Assembly (NCBI GenBank): GCA_937139475.1 | Contig: CAKZQF010000074.1 | Location: forward strand, 1 to 61,382 | Direction of reading: 5' to 3' | Origin: an uncultured Gammaproteobacteria bacterium | Lineage (GTDB): Bacteria > Pseudomonadota > Gammaproteobacteria > Enterobacterales > Psychrobiaceae | DNA length: 61,382 nt | Shown here: positions 25,768-35,663 of the stretch, one piece after another | How positions within the stretch are numbered: the stretch's first letter is position 1 | Layout of the letters: every line of letters starts with the position of its first letter | Notes under the pieces: model-generated | The model's input: only the letters and a program-made list of their open reading frames with translations | What the model was told of the DNA's origin: nothing | Database searches by the model: none | Made by a program: the position numbers and the translations under genes

Positions 25768-27768
25768 TTACTCTCCGTGGCAAAGCTCGACAAGTTGAGC
25801 GCCATCTTGAACCATATCACCAGCAGCAAAGAATACTTCGCTAACGGTGCCATCATGCGGGGCGCTAATCGCATATTCCATCTTCATCGCTTCCATAATC
25901 ACCAGCACTTCGCCTTCTTTGACTACCTGGCCAGGTGTTGCTGTTACTTCAACAATAGTGCCGTGCATTGGTGCTATTAGGCTGTCATCGTTACTATGAT
26001 CTTCAAACTCACTGCCATCATGCACTTTACGGCTAAAGTGGCTAATCTCTTTCTTGTTAAACAGCGATATTTGATGCTCGGTTGTCTCAACAAGTAATGA
26101 GCTCTTATGGCCATTGATGGTGGTGGTTAGATAATCATTGTTTAGTGTGGCATCGACTATATAAGCCTGTCCATCCAGCTCGAAAGTAAAGCTTGAACCG
26201 CTAACTGTTATTTTAACGAGATGCTCAATGTCATGCTCATCTTTAAGCTCAACAAGGTGGCTTGCCGATTCATTTAAACGCCAGCCATTAGTCGCTGCCC
26301 ACGGTGAGTAGGGATCGTGTTGCTGCACCGGCGCACAGGCAACCTGGGCTGTATTTGATAATACACAGGTCAGTGCTGCTTGAATTAATGCTGTGTGGCC
26401 AGTTGTTGATCTAGGGGCAAACAGCAAATCATGATGTTTTTCGATAAAGCCAGTATCAAGTTCGATATCCTGGAATGGCTGGGCATCGACTAAGTTTGCC
26501 AAAAAGCCAAGGTTGGTTTTTAAGCCGCCGATTGAGTAATCTTCAAGTGCTCGCTGCATTCGCGCAATCGCCAATTCTCGACTTTCATCCCACACGATAA
26601 GCTTTGAGATCATTGGATCGTAAAAGCTACTAACTTCATCGCCTTGTATTACGCCCGTATCCACACGTACGTGAGACGATTGTGTTGGTTGGTGCAAATA
26701 ACTTAGTACACCAGTAGCTGGTAAAAACTCGTTGTCAGGATCTTCAGCATAGACACGCACTTCAATTGCGTGACCCTTAACGGTGACCTGCGACTGGTTT
26801 AGCGGCAGTATTTCGCCACTGGCAATCTTTAACTGCCAAGCCACTAAATCAAGGCCGGTGATCATTTCAGTGACCGGGTGTTCTACTTGCAGACGGGTAT
26901 TCATTTCCATGAAGTAAAACGAACCATCTTCATCAAACAAAAACTCAACCGTACCAGCACCTTGGTAATCAATAGCCTTGGCTGCTGCAACCGCCGCTTC
27001 ACCCATAGCGACACGTGTTTCATCGCTAAGGTTCGGCGCGGGTGCTTCTTCAATCACTTTCTGGTGACGACGCTGAATTGAACAATCACGCTCAGATAAA
27101 TAAACCGCATTGCCATGGTTGTCACAAAACACTTGAATTTCTACATGGCGCGGCTTGGTTAGGTAACGCTCGATCAGCATCTTGTCGTTACCAAATCCAG
27201 CGATAGCTTCGCGTTTAGTTGAAGCAAGGGCGCTATCAAACTCGTCTTCATTCCATACTACACGCATCCCTTTACCGCCGCCGCCATAGGCTGCTTTTAG
27301 TAGCTGTGGGTAACCGATTTGAACTGACTGCTGTTTTAAAAATGCTGGATCTTGCTCTTCACCATGATAGCCCGGCACAAGCGGCACACCTGCATCGGTC
27401 ATGATTTCTTTTGCGGCACTTTTAGAGCCCATGGCGTCAATCGCACCAACAGGTGGGCCAATAAAGGTAATGTTGTTATCGATACAGGCCTTGGCGAAAT
27501 CAACATTCTCAGACATAAAACCATAACCCGGATGAATCGCCTGCGCGCCAGTTTGCTTAGCGGCGGCCAGAATGTTGTCCATATTCAGGTAAGAGTCTTT
27601 TGAAGGAGATGGTCCAATATAAACCGCTTCATCAGCTTTTTTTACGTGTAATGCATTTTTATCGGCATCAGAATATAGCGCCACACAACGTACACCCATT
27701 TTATGGGCAGTATCGATGATTCTACACGCTATTTCGCCGCGATTGGCAATGAGGATTTTATTAAACAT
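25768..27768 (-). CDS. liuD: Methylcrotonyl-CoA carboxylase, biotin-carrying alpha subunit
   Basis: 666 residues. Biotin carboxylase domain comes first (MFNKILIANRGEIACRII, ATP-grasp with AYGGGGKGMR, and the MNTRLQVEHPVTE block). A linker/BT region follows, and a C-terminal biotinyl domain carries the attachment lysine in EAMKMEYAI. With LiuB it carboxylates 3-methylcrotonyl-CoA. Start: the ATG at 27768 has AAGG nine nt upstream; an in-frame GTG three codons earlier is less likely. Overlaps liuC by 8 bp. Biotin demand links it to the bio genes nearby. Confidence 0.94.
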   Translation of the reverse strand: MFNKILIANRGEIACRIIDTAHKMGVRCVALYSDADKNALHVKKADEAVYIGPSPSKDSYLNMDNILAAAKQTGAQAIHPGYGFMSENVDFAKACIDNNITFIGPPVGAIDAMGSKSAAKEIMTDAGVPLVPGYHGEEQDPAFLKQQSVQIGYPQLLKAAYGGGGKGMRVVWNEDEFDSALASTKREAIAGFGNDKMLIERYLTKPRHVEIQVFCDNHGNAVYLSERDCSIQRRHQKVIEEAPAPNLSDETRVAMGEAAVAAAKAIDYQGAGTVEFLFDEDGSFYFMEMNTRLQVEHPVTEMITGLDLVAWQLKIASGEILPLNQSQVTVKGHAIEVRVYAEDPDNEFLPATGVLSYLHQPTQSSHVRVDTGVIQGDEVSSFYDPMISKLIVWDESRELAIARMQRALEDYSIGGLKTNLGFLANLVDAQPFQDIELDTGFIEKHHDLLFAPRSTTGHTALIQAALTCVLSNTAQVACAPVQQHDPYSPWAATNGWRLNESASHLVELKDEHDIEHLVKITVSGSSFTFELDGQAYIVDATLNNDYLTTTINGHKSSLLVETTEHQISLFNKKEISHFSRKVHDGSEFEDHSNDDSLIAPMHGTIVEVTATPGQVVKEGEVLVIMEAMKMEYAISAPHDGTVSEVFFAAGDMVQDGAQLVELCHGE

Positions 27769-28555
27769 TGTTATCACCTTTAATCCAGTTAGGCTGGCGT
27801 TTTTCTAAAAATGACGATAAGCCTTCTTGGCCCTCGTTGGATACACGAATTGCGGCGATTCGCTCGCTGGTACCATTAATTAATTCATCGCTAAGGTTCT
27901 CATTCGCTACAAATGAGATAAGTTCTTTAGCTTGCTCCATTGCCGCCGGACTATTTTGAAGTAGTGAATCAATGATAGGTCGAACGGCACTGTCAAGATC
28001 ATCGTTAATCTCGTGTACAAGCCCAAACTCAAGTGCTTTGTCTGCTTTAAATCGCTCGGCGGTCAAGAAGTAACGCTGCGCTTGTCGCTGGCCTATAGCA
28101 TTGACCACATAAGGGCTGATAACTGCGGGGATAAGACCAATTTTCACTTCACTTAAACAAAAACTTGCGCGTTGAGTCGCTATGGCAATATCACAACAGG
28201 CTACTAAACCAACCGCACCGCCAAAAGCCGCGCCTTGGACCAGGGCGATCGTTGGTTTGGCACAGGTGGCAATAAGCTTCATTAATGAGGCAAGAACGCC
28301 AGCATCATCCATATTCTCTTGATAATTCTTAGTTGCCATTGAGCGCATCCAATTAAGGTCTGCGCCAGCGCTAAAGTTTTTACCATTTGAGCGTAATACG
28401 ATGACACGCGTATCATCACTTGCTTGGGCTTGCTCAAACGCATTAATCAGTTGCGCAATCATCACATCATCAAATGCGTTATGGACGTCTTCACGCAACA
28501 TGGTGATCGTAGCAACGCCGTTTGGGGCAAAGTCAGTACTTACATAATTAGTCAT
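27761..28555 (-). CDS. liuC: Methylglutaconyl-CoA hydratase
   Basis: 264 residues, enoyl-CoA hydratase/crotonase family. It shows the oxyanion-hole segments KNFSAGADLNWM and VQGAAFGGAVGLVACCDIAIA, and the SEVKIGLIPAVISPYV block typical of this hydratase. It hydrates 3-methylglutaconyl-CoA to HMG-CoA. It sits between liuB (9-bp gap) and liuD (8-bp overlap). The substrate call rests on operon position. Confidence 0.92.
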   Translation of the reverse strand: MTNYVSTDFAPNGVATITMLREDVHNAFDDVMIAQLINAFEQAQASDDTRVIVLRSNGKNFSAGADLNWMRSMATKNYQENMDDAGVLASLMKLIATCAKPTIALVQGAAFGGAVGLVACCDIAIATQRASFCLSEVKIGLIPAVISPYVVNAIGQRQAQRYFLTAERFKADKALEFGLVHEINDDLDSAVRPIIDSLLQNSPAAMEQAKELISFVANENLSDELINGTSERIAAIRVSNEGQEGLSSFLEKRQPNWIKGDNNV

Positions 28556-28564
28556 TACTTGCTC

Positions 28565-30172
28565 CTACATTCTGAAGATACCGAATTTGGTATCCTCTAT
28601 CTCGGCATTTAATGAAGCGCTAATGGCAAGGCCCAATACCTGACGGGTCTGTGCCGGATCGATAATGCCATCATCCCATAAACGCGCGCTGGCGTAATAA
28701 GGGTTGCCTTGCTCTTCGTATTGGTTAATGATTGGCGCTTTGAATTTTTCTTGTTCTTCTTCGCTCATGCTTTGGCCTTTACGGGCTAAGCCATCTTGAC
28801 GCACCTGGTTAAGTACACCTGCTGCTTGCTCGCCGCCCATTACAGAGATGCGCGAATTTGGCCACATCCACATCATGGTTGGATCATAAGCGCGGCCACA
28901 CATGCCGTAGTTACCAGCGCCATAGCTACCACCAATAAGTACGGTGAATTTTGGCACCTTGGCACACGATACTGCGGTTACCATTTTAGCGCCGTGCTTT
29001 GCGATGCCTTCTGCTTCGTACTTTTGGCCAACCATAAAGCCGGTAATATTTTGTAAGAACACTAATGGGATTTTGCGCTGACAAGCGAGCTCGATAAAGT
29101 GTGCACCTTTTTGTGCTGACTCAGAAAATAAGATACCGTTGTTAGCCACAATAGCCACCGGGTAACCGTGAATGCGGGCAAAGCCACACACCAGGGTTGA
29201 GCCGTAATATTGTTTAAATTCGTCAAACTCAGAGCCATCAACAACTCGTGCAATAACTTCTTTTACATCAAATGGTTTTTTAAGGTCTGTACCAACAATA
29301 CCGTACAGCTCTTTGGCGTCATATAGCGGCTCAACACTTGGTAAAATGCTCAGATTAGGCTGTTTAACTTTATTTAAGCGGGTGACTGCCTGACGGACCA
29401 ATTGCAGTGCATGCTCATCATTTTGTGCGTAGTGATCGCTAACCCCTGAAACTTTACAGTGTACATCAGCGCCGCCTAGGTCTTCTGCGCTAACCACTTC
29501 ACCTGTTGCTGCTTTTACCAGTGGCGGGCCAGCTAAGAAAATAGTGCCTTGCTCTTTAACGATAATTGATTCGTCTGCCATGGCTGGCATGTAAGCGCCA
29601 CCGGCGGTACAAAGGCCCATCACTGAGGCTATTTGTGGAATGCCTTTGGCTGACATATTGGCTTGATTGAAAAAAATGCGGCCAAAGTGGTCTCTGTCTG
29701 GGAACACTTCATCTTGACGAGGCAGGAATGCGCCGCCTGAATCAACTAAATAAATACATGGCAGATGACAACGCTCAGCGATGTCTTGAGCACGTAGATG
29801 TTTTTTCACCGTTAGCGGATAGTAAGTACCACCTTTTACTGTTGCATCGTTGGCAACAATCATACATTCCACACCGGCAACACGGCCAATACCTGCGATA
29901 ACGCCCGCGCAGGGTACATAGTCTTCATAACATTGCCATGCTGCAAATTGACTGAGTTCTAAAAAGGGAGAGCCGGCATCAAGGACGCCGTTAACGCGGT
30001 CGCGCGCTAACATTTTTCCGCGTGATTGATGACGCTCTGCCGCTGCTTGGCCACCGCCTAGTTTGAGGGTATCTATATTGGTATGTAGCTCATCAACGAG
30101 CGTCTGCATGGCATCATGCTTTTCGATGAATTCACCGCTGCGGGTATTTATTTTACTATTTATAACTGGCAC
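28565..30172 (-). CDS. liuB: Methylcrotonyl-CoA carboxylase, carboxyltransferase beta subunit
   Basis: 535 residues, acyl-CoA carboxyltransferase with the two crotonase-like halves: [36 protein letters not shown] (first oxyanion hole) and [16 protein letters not shown] (second). Start: GGAG seven nt upstream marks GTG at 30170-30172 ([15 protein letters not shown]). The longer frame starting with TTG at 30199 has no ribosome site. A gap of 244 bp separates it from liuA upstream; 9 bp separate it from liuC. Confidence 0.94.
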   Translation of the reverse strand: MPVINSKINTRSGEFIEKHDAMQTLVDELHTNIDTLKLGGGQAAAERHQSRGKMLARDRVNGVLDAGSPFLELSQFAAWQCYEDYVPCAGVIAGIGRVAGVECMIVANDATVKGGTYYPLTVKKHLRAQDIAERCHLPCIYLVDSGGAFLPRQDEVFPDRDHFGRIFFNQANMSAKGIPQIASVMGLCTAGGAYMPAMADESIIVKEQGTIFLAGPPLVKAATGEVVSAEDLGGADVHCKVSGVSDHYAQNDEHALQLVRQAVTRLNKVKQPNLSILPSVEPLYDAKELYGIVGTDLKKPFDVKEVIARVVDGSEFDEFKQYYGSTLVCGFARIHGYPVAIVANNGILFSESAQKGAHFIELACQRKIPLVFLQNITGFMVGQKYEAEGIAKHGAKMVTAVSCAKVPKFTVLIGGSYGAGNYGMCGRAYDPTMMWMWPNSRISVMGGEQAAGVLNQVRQDGLARKGQSMSEEEQEKFKAPIINQYEEQGNPYYASARLWDDGIIDPAQTRQVLGLAISASLNAEIEDTKFGIFRM

Positions 30173-30332
30173 GAGTTTGCTCCTATTACCTTGTGGCAAG
30201 GGATAACTGTTATTAGACTTTCAGAAACGGGCACCATAATAATTCGGTTTGGTGCAATCGATATGTGGAGTCATATCCAAAAAACGCGTAAATACGTTAC
30301 TGCTAAGTGAACTTCCTTGCATCGATGATGCA

Positions 30333-30390
30333 TGGTTTCACTTCGCTCTAGCTCCATTTTTCGCATGGTAAGTTTTTCCATACGAAACCA
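30333..30390. other. Intra-operon gap with inverted repeat between liuA and liuB
   Basis: The 244-bp stretch between the liuB start and the liuA stop contains no convincing gene. It holds TGGTTTC (30333-30339) and GAAACCA (30384-30390), 7-bp arms 44 bp apart, and a small palindrome GCATC-GAT-GATGC at 30320-30332. These could fold the mRNA between the two cistrons and tune their ratio, or be decay products. Confidence 0.3.
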
Positions 30391-30416
30391 CATATCTCTA
30401 TTGATTTCTGAATTAA

Positions 30417-31586
30417 TTATTTCGACTCTGCGAATAATTCGCGGCCGATTAGCATACGGCGAATCTCAGAAGTACCGGCACCGATTTCGTAAAGCTTAGC
30501 GTCACGTAATAGTCGACCTGCGGCGAATTCGTTGATATAGCCGTTGCCGCCTAATAATTGAATCGTGTCTAATGCCATTTTTGTGGCAAGTTCAGCGGCG
30601 TATAAAATTGCGCCTGCGCTATCTTTACGGGTCGTTTCACCGCGCTCACAAGATTTTGCAACGTTGTAAGCGTAGCTTTTAGCGGCATTCATTTGTGTGT
30701 ACATGTCGGCAATTTTGCCCTGGACTAGTTGGAACTCACCGATTGATTTACCAAATTGAACACGGTCATGTACATAAGGAACCACAAGGTCCATACAAGC
30801 ATCCATGATACCTAGTGGACCGCCTGTTAAGACTACGCGCTCGTAATCTAGGCCGCTCATTAGTACTTTAACGCCTTGGTTAAGGCCACCAAGGATGTTT
30901 TCTTCTGGTACTTCACAATCTTGGAATACTAATTCACAGGTGTTTGAACCACGCATGCCCAGTTTGTCGAGTTTTTGTGCCTGGCTGAAGCCTTTAAAGC
31001 CACGCTCTACGATAAATGCGGTGATGCCATGAGGGCCTTTTTCGACGTCTGTTTTTGCATAGATTACGTAAGTATCGGCATCTGGACCATTAGTGATCCA
31101 CATTTTGTTGCCGTTTAAGATATACTTATCGCCTTCTTTGCGAGCATTTAGTTTCATTGATACAACATCTGAACCTGCGTTTGGTTCACTCATCGCTAGC
31201 GCGCCAATGTGCTCGCCACTCACTAATTTGGGAAGGTATTTTTCTTTTTGTGCCTGATTACCGTTACGGTGAATTTGGTTAACACACAGGTTAGAGTGTG
31301 CGCCGTAGCTAAGGCCAACCGATGCGCTTGCGCGGCTGATTTCTTGCATTGCAATAACATGTGCTGTGTAGCCCATATCAACGCCACCAAATTCTTCTGA
31401 TACAGTAATGCCTAGTAAGCCCATATCACCAAATTTTCGCCATAAGTCAGCTGGAAACTGATTATCTTGGTCTATCTGCTCTGCGCGTGGTGCAATTTCG
31501 CTAGCTGCAAATGCGTTAACGGTTTCGCGTAACATGTCATTTGTTTCGCCAAGGCCAAAGTTAAGTGAACTAAATGTAGAATTCAT
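30417..31586 (-). CDS. liuA: Isovaleryl-CoA dehydrogenase
   Basis: 389 residues, acyl-CoA dehydrogenase family. Blocks are [53 protein letters not shown], and the C-terminal [35 protein letters not shown]. It oxidises isovaleryl-CoA to 3-methylcrotonyl-CoA with FAD. Start: AGGAG six nt upstream of the ATG at 31584-31586 ([13 protein letters not shown]) decides against the longer frame to 31607. Follows liuR after 25 bp. Confidence 0.95.
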   Translation of the reverse strand: MNSTFSSLNFGLGETNDMLRETVNAFAASEIAPRAEQIDQDNQFPADLWRKFGDMGLLGITVSEEFGGVDMGYTAHVIAMQEISRASASVGLSYGAHSNLCVNQIHRNGNQAQKEKYLPKLVSGEHIGALAMSEPNAGSDVVSMKLNARKEGDKYILNGNKMWITNGPDADTYVIYAKTDVEKGPHGITAFIVERGFKGFSQAQKLDKLGMRGSNTCELVFQDCEVPEENILGGLNQGVKVLMSGLDYERVVLTGGPLGIMDACMDLVVPYVHDRVQFGKSIGEFQLVQGKIADMYTQMNAAKSYAYNVAKSCERGETTRKDSAGAILYAAELATKMALDTIQLLGGNGYINEFAAGRLLRDAKLYEIGAGTSEIRRMLIGRELFAESK

Positions 31587-31611
31587 TGGGGCTCCTAGTG
31601 CCGCCAAGCGG

Positions 31612-31995
31612 CTAAGTTAAGTCTTTTAATTCGCTTTTACAGCGAGTCTCCACCGAGCTAAGTTCCATTAATACAACCGTAATGTCTTCCATTTGTTGTT
31701 GAAGGTGTTGTTTCTTTTCTTCAATCAACGAAAGCATTTTCTCCAGTTGCTGAGCACTTGAGCTATGGGCATCGTATAAATCAAATAAGCGACGCGTTTC
31801 AGCTAAGCTAAAGCCAAGACGCTTGCCGCGTAAAATTAGTTTCAGGCGCACTCTATCTTGTGCGTTGTATATTCGGGTCTGGCCACGACGTGTCGGACTG
31901 ATTAACCCTTGATCTTCATAAAAGCGAATACTACGGGTGGTCACGTCAAACTCTTTTGACAAGTCGCTAATTGAAAATGTTTTTTGTGTATCCAT
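31612..31995 (-). CDS. liuR: LiuR, MerR-family regulator of branched-chain acid degradation
   Basis: 127 residues. The winged helix is [24 protein letters not shown], followed by [30 protein letters not shown] and a coiled-coil dimer helix. It lacks the metal-site cysteine set of MerR/CueR. As first gene of the liu operon it matches LiuR, which controls leucine/isovalerate catabolism in many gammaproteobacteria. An almost perfect palindrome lies 40 bp upstream of its start (32036-32051) in the region shared with the divergent prpE-type gene. Confidence 0.92.
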   Translation of the reverse strand: MDTQKTFSISDLSKEFDVTTRSIRFYEDQGLISPTRRGQTRIYNAQDRVRLKLILRGKRLGFSLAETRRLFDLYDAHSSSAQQLEKMLSLIEEKKQHLQQQMEDITVVLMELSSVETRCKSELKDLT

Positions 31996-32035
31996 TAAGG
32001 TGACACTCCTGAATTCTGTTATACGGTACTTGAAG

Positions 32036-32051
32036 TTTACGTTAAGGTAAA
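32036..32051. promoter_or_regulatory. Candidate LiuR operator
   Basis: The 16-bp sequence TTTACGTTAAGGTAAA is a palindrome except for one pair (TTTAC-N-TTAA-N-GTAAA). It lies 40 bp upstream of liuR in the 250-bp region divergent to the prpE-type gene, the usual place for a MerR-family site. The site is seen directly; its use by LiuR is an inference. Confidence 0.6.
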
Positions 32052-32245
32052 GTTTTAATTGATTTAGTCAAAAAAATATCTAGTCTTTAGTCGTACTTCT
32101 TAAGCTGGTTACCCCTGATTATAAAGGCTTAGCTAGTAATTTCCAGTGGGCTAAGCACTAAGTCTAATATTTTCTATTAACTTTAACGTGCTAGTTATAT
32201 AGGAGAAGATTTAAACAAGCTAAATGTAAGCGTGAGGAAAATCAA

Positions 32246-34135
32246 ATGAGCAAGTGTCAAACTTATCAAGCCATGGTTGAGCAAGCATCGAATCAGCCTG
32301 AACAATATTGGGGCCATGCTGCCGAGAATATTAGTTGGATAAAACCTGCAGATAAGGTGTTAGATGACAGTGATAAGCCGTTTTATAAATGGTTTAAGGG
32401 GGCGCAGTTAAACACTTGCTTTAACGCCGTTGACCGTCATGTGCTTGATGGGTATGGCGAGCAGACTGCAATAATCTATGACTCGCCAGTAACAAATGTG
32501 AAGCAAAAAATAAGCTTTAGTGAGTTGCAAAGTCAGATTGAACAACTTGCTGGTGCGATGGCTGCCGTTGGGGTAACCAAGGGAGATCGTGTCGTTATTT
32601 ATATGCCGATGGTGCCACAGACACTTGTAGGTATGCTTGCTTGTGCGCGCCTTGGCGCGATACATTCTGTGGTTTTTGGTGGTTTTGCTGCACCAGAATT
32701 GGCGACTCGAATTGATGATGCTAAGCCCAAGTTAGTACTAAGTGCATCGTGTGGTATCGAGCCTAATCGCTTAATTGCCTATAAGCCATTGCTCGATGAA
32801 GCAATAGAATTGAGTCAGCATAAGCCTGACCATACCATTATTTTGCAACGAGAGCAGCTTGTCGCCTCACTTGTGCCAGGACGTGATTTGGATTGGGTAA
32901 GTGCGGCAAGTCAAGCACAGCCACATGACTGTGTTGCCGTTGAGGCAACGGATCCGCTTTATATTTTATATACCTCCGGTACGACAGGGCAGCCAAAAGG
33001 TGTGGTGCGTGATAATGGTGGGCATGCTGTTGCATTGGCATGGTCGATGGAGAATGTTTATAACGTTAAACCTGGCGATGTATTTTGGGCGGCATCAGAT
33101 GTGGGTTGGGTCGTTGGCCATTCCTATATCTGTTATGGCCCCCTTATTAATCGCTGTACCACCGTGGTGTTTGAAGGAAAACCTATAGGTACACCTGACG
33201 CTGGCACGTTCTGGCGAGTGATTAATGAATATCAAGTCAAAAGCTTCTTTACTGCGCCGACGGCCTTTAGGGCGATTAGAGGGTGTGATCCTGATGGTGA
33301 TTTCATTAAGAAATATGACATTTCATGCCTAAATGCGTTGTATCTAGCAGGAGAGCGCTGTGATCCTGCAACCTTACATTGGGCGCAAGAGCAACTTAAT
33401 ATTCCAGTGGTTGATCATTGGTGGCAAACGGAAACTGGTTGGCCGATGGCTTCTAATCTGCTTGGCGCTGCGCCCTGTGATATTAAAGCGGGTTCACCGG
33501 CAAGGGCAGTGCCTGGTTATGATATTCAGATCCTTAACGCCGAAGGTGAACAAGTCGCTAAAGGTGAGTCTGGTATGATCATGGCTAAGTTACCCTTACC
33601 GCCGGGCACCTTATCAACATTATGGCAAAATGATCAGCGTTATGTTGATGCTTATTTAAGTCAGGTTGATGGCTACTACCTAACGGGTGATGCCGGATAC
33701 CTCGATGAAGATGACTATTTGTGGGTAATGAACCGTATCGATGATGTAATCAATGTCGCGGGGCATCGATTATCGACAGGTCGCATCGAAGAAGTTTTAT
33801 GTGAGCACGACAGTGTCGCAGAAGCAGCTGTTATTGGTGTAAACGATGAACTCAAAGGGGAGTTGCCTTTAGGCCTAGTCGTGCTTAGTAGTGCCAACCG
33901 CTTAGGTGATGCTGAGGTAGAAAAGGAGTTAATTTCCCAAGTGCGTGAACACATCGGTGCTGTGGCAGCATTTCGCCGTATCTTAGTGGTGGACAAGCTA
34001 CCTAAAACTCGCTCAGGTAAGATTTTGCGTGCGACCATGAAGAAAATTGCCAATGGTGAAAAGTATGTGGTGCCAGCAACAATTGAAGATGATACGGTGC
34101 TGGAGATGATTACCCAGTCACTCGCTGCTTCTTAA
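32246..34135 (+). CDS. prpE: Propionyl-CoA synthetase (PrpE-type acyl-CoA synthetase)
   Basis: 629 residues, ANL superfamily, acetyl/propionyl-CoA synthetase branch. It has LYILYTSGTTGQPKGVVRDNGGH (P-loop; RDNGGH is typical of PrpE), the VVDHWWQTETGWPM adenylate block with Trp, YYLTGDAGYLDED, and the C-terminal acylated lysine in LPKTRSGKILRATMK. It activates propionate or a similar short acid. GAGGAAA lies upstream of the ATG. Divergent from liuR and likely sharing its operator, which fits use with branched-chain and odd-chain acids. Confidence 0.9.
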   Translation: MSKCQTYQAMVEQASNQPEQYWGHAAENISWIKPADKVLDDSDKPFYKWFKGAQLNTCFNAVDRHVLDGYGEQTAIIYDSPVTNVKQKISFSELQSQIEQLAGAMAAVGVTKGDRVVIYMPMVPQTLVGMLACARLGAIHSVVFGGFAAPELATRIDDAKPKLVLSASCGIEPNRLIAYKPLLDEAIELSQHKPDHTIILQREQLVASLVPGRDLDWVSAASQAQPHDCVAVEATDPLYILYTSGTTGQPKGVVRDNGGHAVALAWSMENVYNVKPGDVFWAASDVGWVVGHSYICYGPLINRCTTVVFEGKPIGTPDAGTFWRVINEYQVKSFFTAPTAFRAIRGCDPDGDFIKKYDISCLNALYLAGERCDPATLHWAQEQLNIPVVDHWWQTETGWPMASNLLGAAPCDIKAGSPARAVPGYDIQILNAEGEQVAKGESGMIMAKLPLPPGTLSTLWQNDQRYVDAYLSQVDGYYLTGDAGYLDEDDYLWVMNRIDDVINVAGHRLSTGRIEEVLCEHDSVAEAAVIGVNDELKGELPLGLVVLSSANRLGDAEVEKELISQVREHIGAVAAFRRILVVDKLPKTRSGKILRATMKKIANGEKYVVPATIEDDTVLEMITQSLAAS

Positions 34136-34149
34136 ACATTGTCCTTTCT

Positions 34150-34170
34150 AGCGCCATGCCCATGGCGCTT
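34150..34170 (+). terminator. Hairpin after the prpE-type gene
   Basis: AGCGCCATG (34150-34158), 2-nt CC apex (wider when breathing), CATGGCGCT (34161-34169), followed by only a short T stretch. Likely terminator or transcript-end stabiliser. Confidence 0.6.
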
Positions 34171-34268
34171 TAACATTTCAATACAAATTCATCTTCAATA
34201 GCTACCCAAATTCTTAATATATTATGCTAGATTATGGCTAAAATTTTGTGAAAAGAAGAAAGGGTCCT

Positions 34269-35066
34269 ATGTCATTTTTTAAGAAAGTCTTATCATCAGT
34301 GGGTATCGGTAGTGCGAAAGTTGATTTGATTGTTGAAAAACCGCAATTAATGCCAGGTGAAATGTTGCGTGGTGTTGTGCAGGTAAAAGGTGGTAGTACA
34401 CAACAGCACATCAACAAAATAGAATTGGCGCTTTGCTGTAATTACTTTAGTGAAGAAACTTATACTGAAACGGATGATGAAGGTGATAGTACCGAGCATA
34501 CTCGAACCGTTGAACATACGGCGGTATTAGGACAATTAAAACTCAGCGAGAGTTTTGATGTTGCCCCAGACCAAGAACTAGAGTTTGAGGTTGAATTTGA
34601 GTTGCCAACAAATACGCCATTAAGTCTTGGTTGTTGCCATGTGTGGATTGTTACTGATTTGGATATTGATTATGCATTAGATAAGTCAGATAAAGACTTT
34701 TTAGATATCACCCCAACACCACGTCAACATGCTGTTCTTAATGGCATGAATGAACTGGGATTTGTGCTTGGTGAAGTCGAGTGTGAGCAAAGTAAACAGC
34801 TGGGCGGCAGTTTTGTTCAAGAGTTTGAGTTTAAGGCAACCAACGGCGATTTTGCTGGTCGTGTCGATGAAGTCGAGATTCTGATGGTTAATCATCAAGA
34901 CCAATTGCAGATATTAGTTGAGGTGGATCGTAAAGCAAGAGGATTTGGTGGTTTTCTAGCACAAATGCTAGGTCAAGATGAAAGTCGCGTATGGCTTGAA
35001 ATTAATGATTATGAACATCGCCAAGTGTGTGATGTGCTATATCGAGCAATTGCCGATAACTGTTAA
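34269..35066 (+). CDS. Spo0M/arrestin-like protein
   Basis: 265 residues. The N terminus MSFFKKVLSSVGIGSAKVDLIVEKPQLMPGEMLRGVVQVKGG is typical of the Spo0M family, which has an arrestin-like double beta sandwich. The acidic stretch in the first half and the C-terminal RGFGGFLAQMLGQDES segment also fit. In Bacillus, Spo0M affects sporulation control; in Proteobacteria its role is unknown. Start: AGGG five nt upstream marks the ATG at 34269; the frame is open from a GTG at 34248. Single gene. Confidence 0.85.
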   Translation: MSFFKKVLSSVGIGSAKVDLIVEKPQLMPGEMLRGVVQVKGGSTQQHINKIELALCCNYFSEETYTETDDEGDSTEHTRTVEHTAVLGQLKLSESFDVAPDQELEFEVEFELPTNTPLSLGCCHVWIVTDLDIDYALDKSDKDFLDITPTPRQHAVLNGMNELGFVLGEVECEQSKQLGGSFVQEFEFKATNGDFAGRVDEVEILMVNHQDQLQILVEVDRKARGFGGFLAQMLGQDESRVWLEINDYEHRQVCDVLYRAIADNC

Positions 35067-35207
35067 GCCGCAATTGACCAAATTTGGGGTGTTGATTCAA
35101 TGTATTAAGTTATTGACAACCTACGCCGCCATGATTAGCTAAATAAGCTAGTTTAACGAGCTATTAATTTGCTAAACTAGCGCTTTGAAACATTAATTGA
35201 CTCAATT

Positions 35208-35576
35208 GTGGCTGCGAAGACTCAAATCTTATTACGTGCTTTTGTTAGAAAGTGCTTCGATGCTTATTTGCTCAAAGCGATTATCCGCGATAGCGGAGCA
35301 CACTTGTCGCGTAAAGGGCGCTCTAGAAATTGGATCTTAATCGCCGATGGGGCGCAAATAGCTAAAATTATTGAGCAAGTTGACTTGGCTGAACAACCGA
35401 GTTGGCATTGGTTTTCGTCGTTGTTAAAAGAGCAACGAGCCAAACTAACCCATGAACAAATCATTGATTTAGTAAAACGTAATCCTGCCATTTCAACCAA
35501 TCAATTAATTGCCCTTACCGATTGTACATTAGCGCAAGCGCGTAAAGCGCTTGACGATGTAGAGTGGATGGAATAG
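35208..35576 (+). CDS. Small protein of the RRF-like (PF12614-type) family
   Basis: 122 residues with GTG start. The RKGRSRNWILIADG motif, and C-terminal LTHEQIIDLVKRNPAISTNQLIALTDCTLAQARKALDDVEW with a helix-turn-helix appearance, resemble the small proteins annotated as 'ribosome recycling factor family' in Vibrio and Shewanella. They are unrelated in length to true Frr (about 185 residues). The function is not established, and the family call is from memory of these motifs. Confidence 0.6.
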   Translation: MAAKTQILLRAFVRKCFDAYLLKAIIRDSGAHLSRKGRSRNWILIADGAQIAKIIEQVDLAEQPSWHWFSSLLKEQRAKLTHEQIIDLVKRNPAISTNQLIALTDCTLAQARKALDDVEWME

Positions 35577-35663
35577 CCCAGAATATGTTGCCAATATTGT
35601 CACTGCATGTTGGCACAAACCTCACGCTAAGGCGTGTATAACAATAATGACCAAAGGTAAAAA

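Noticed and set aside
34248..34268. GTG start for the Spo0M-like protein
   Set aside because: AGGG lies just before the internal ATG at 34269, and the family N terminus begins there (MSFFKKVL).
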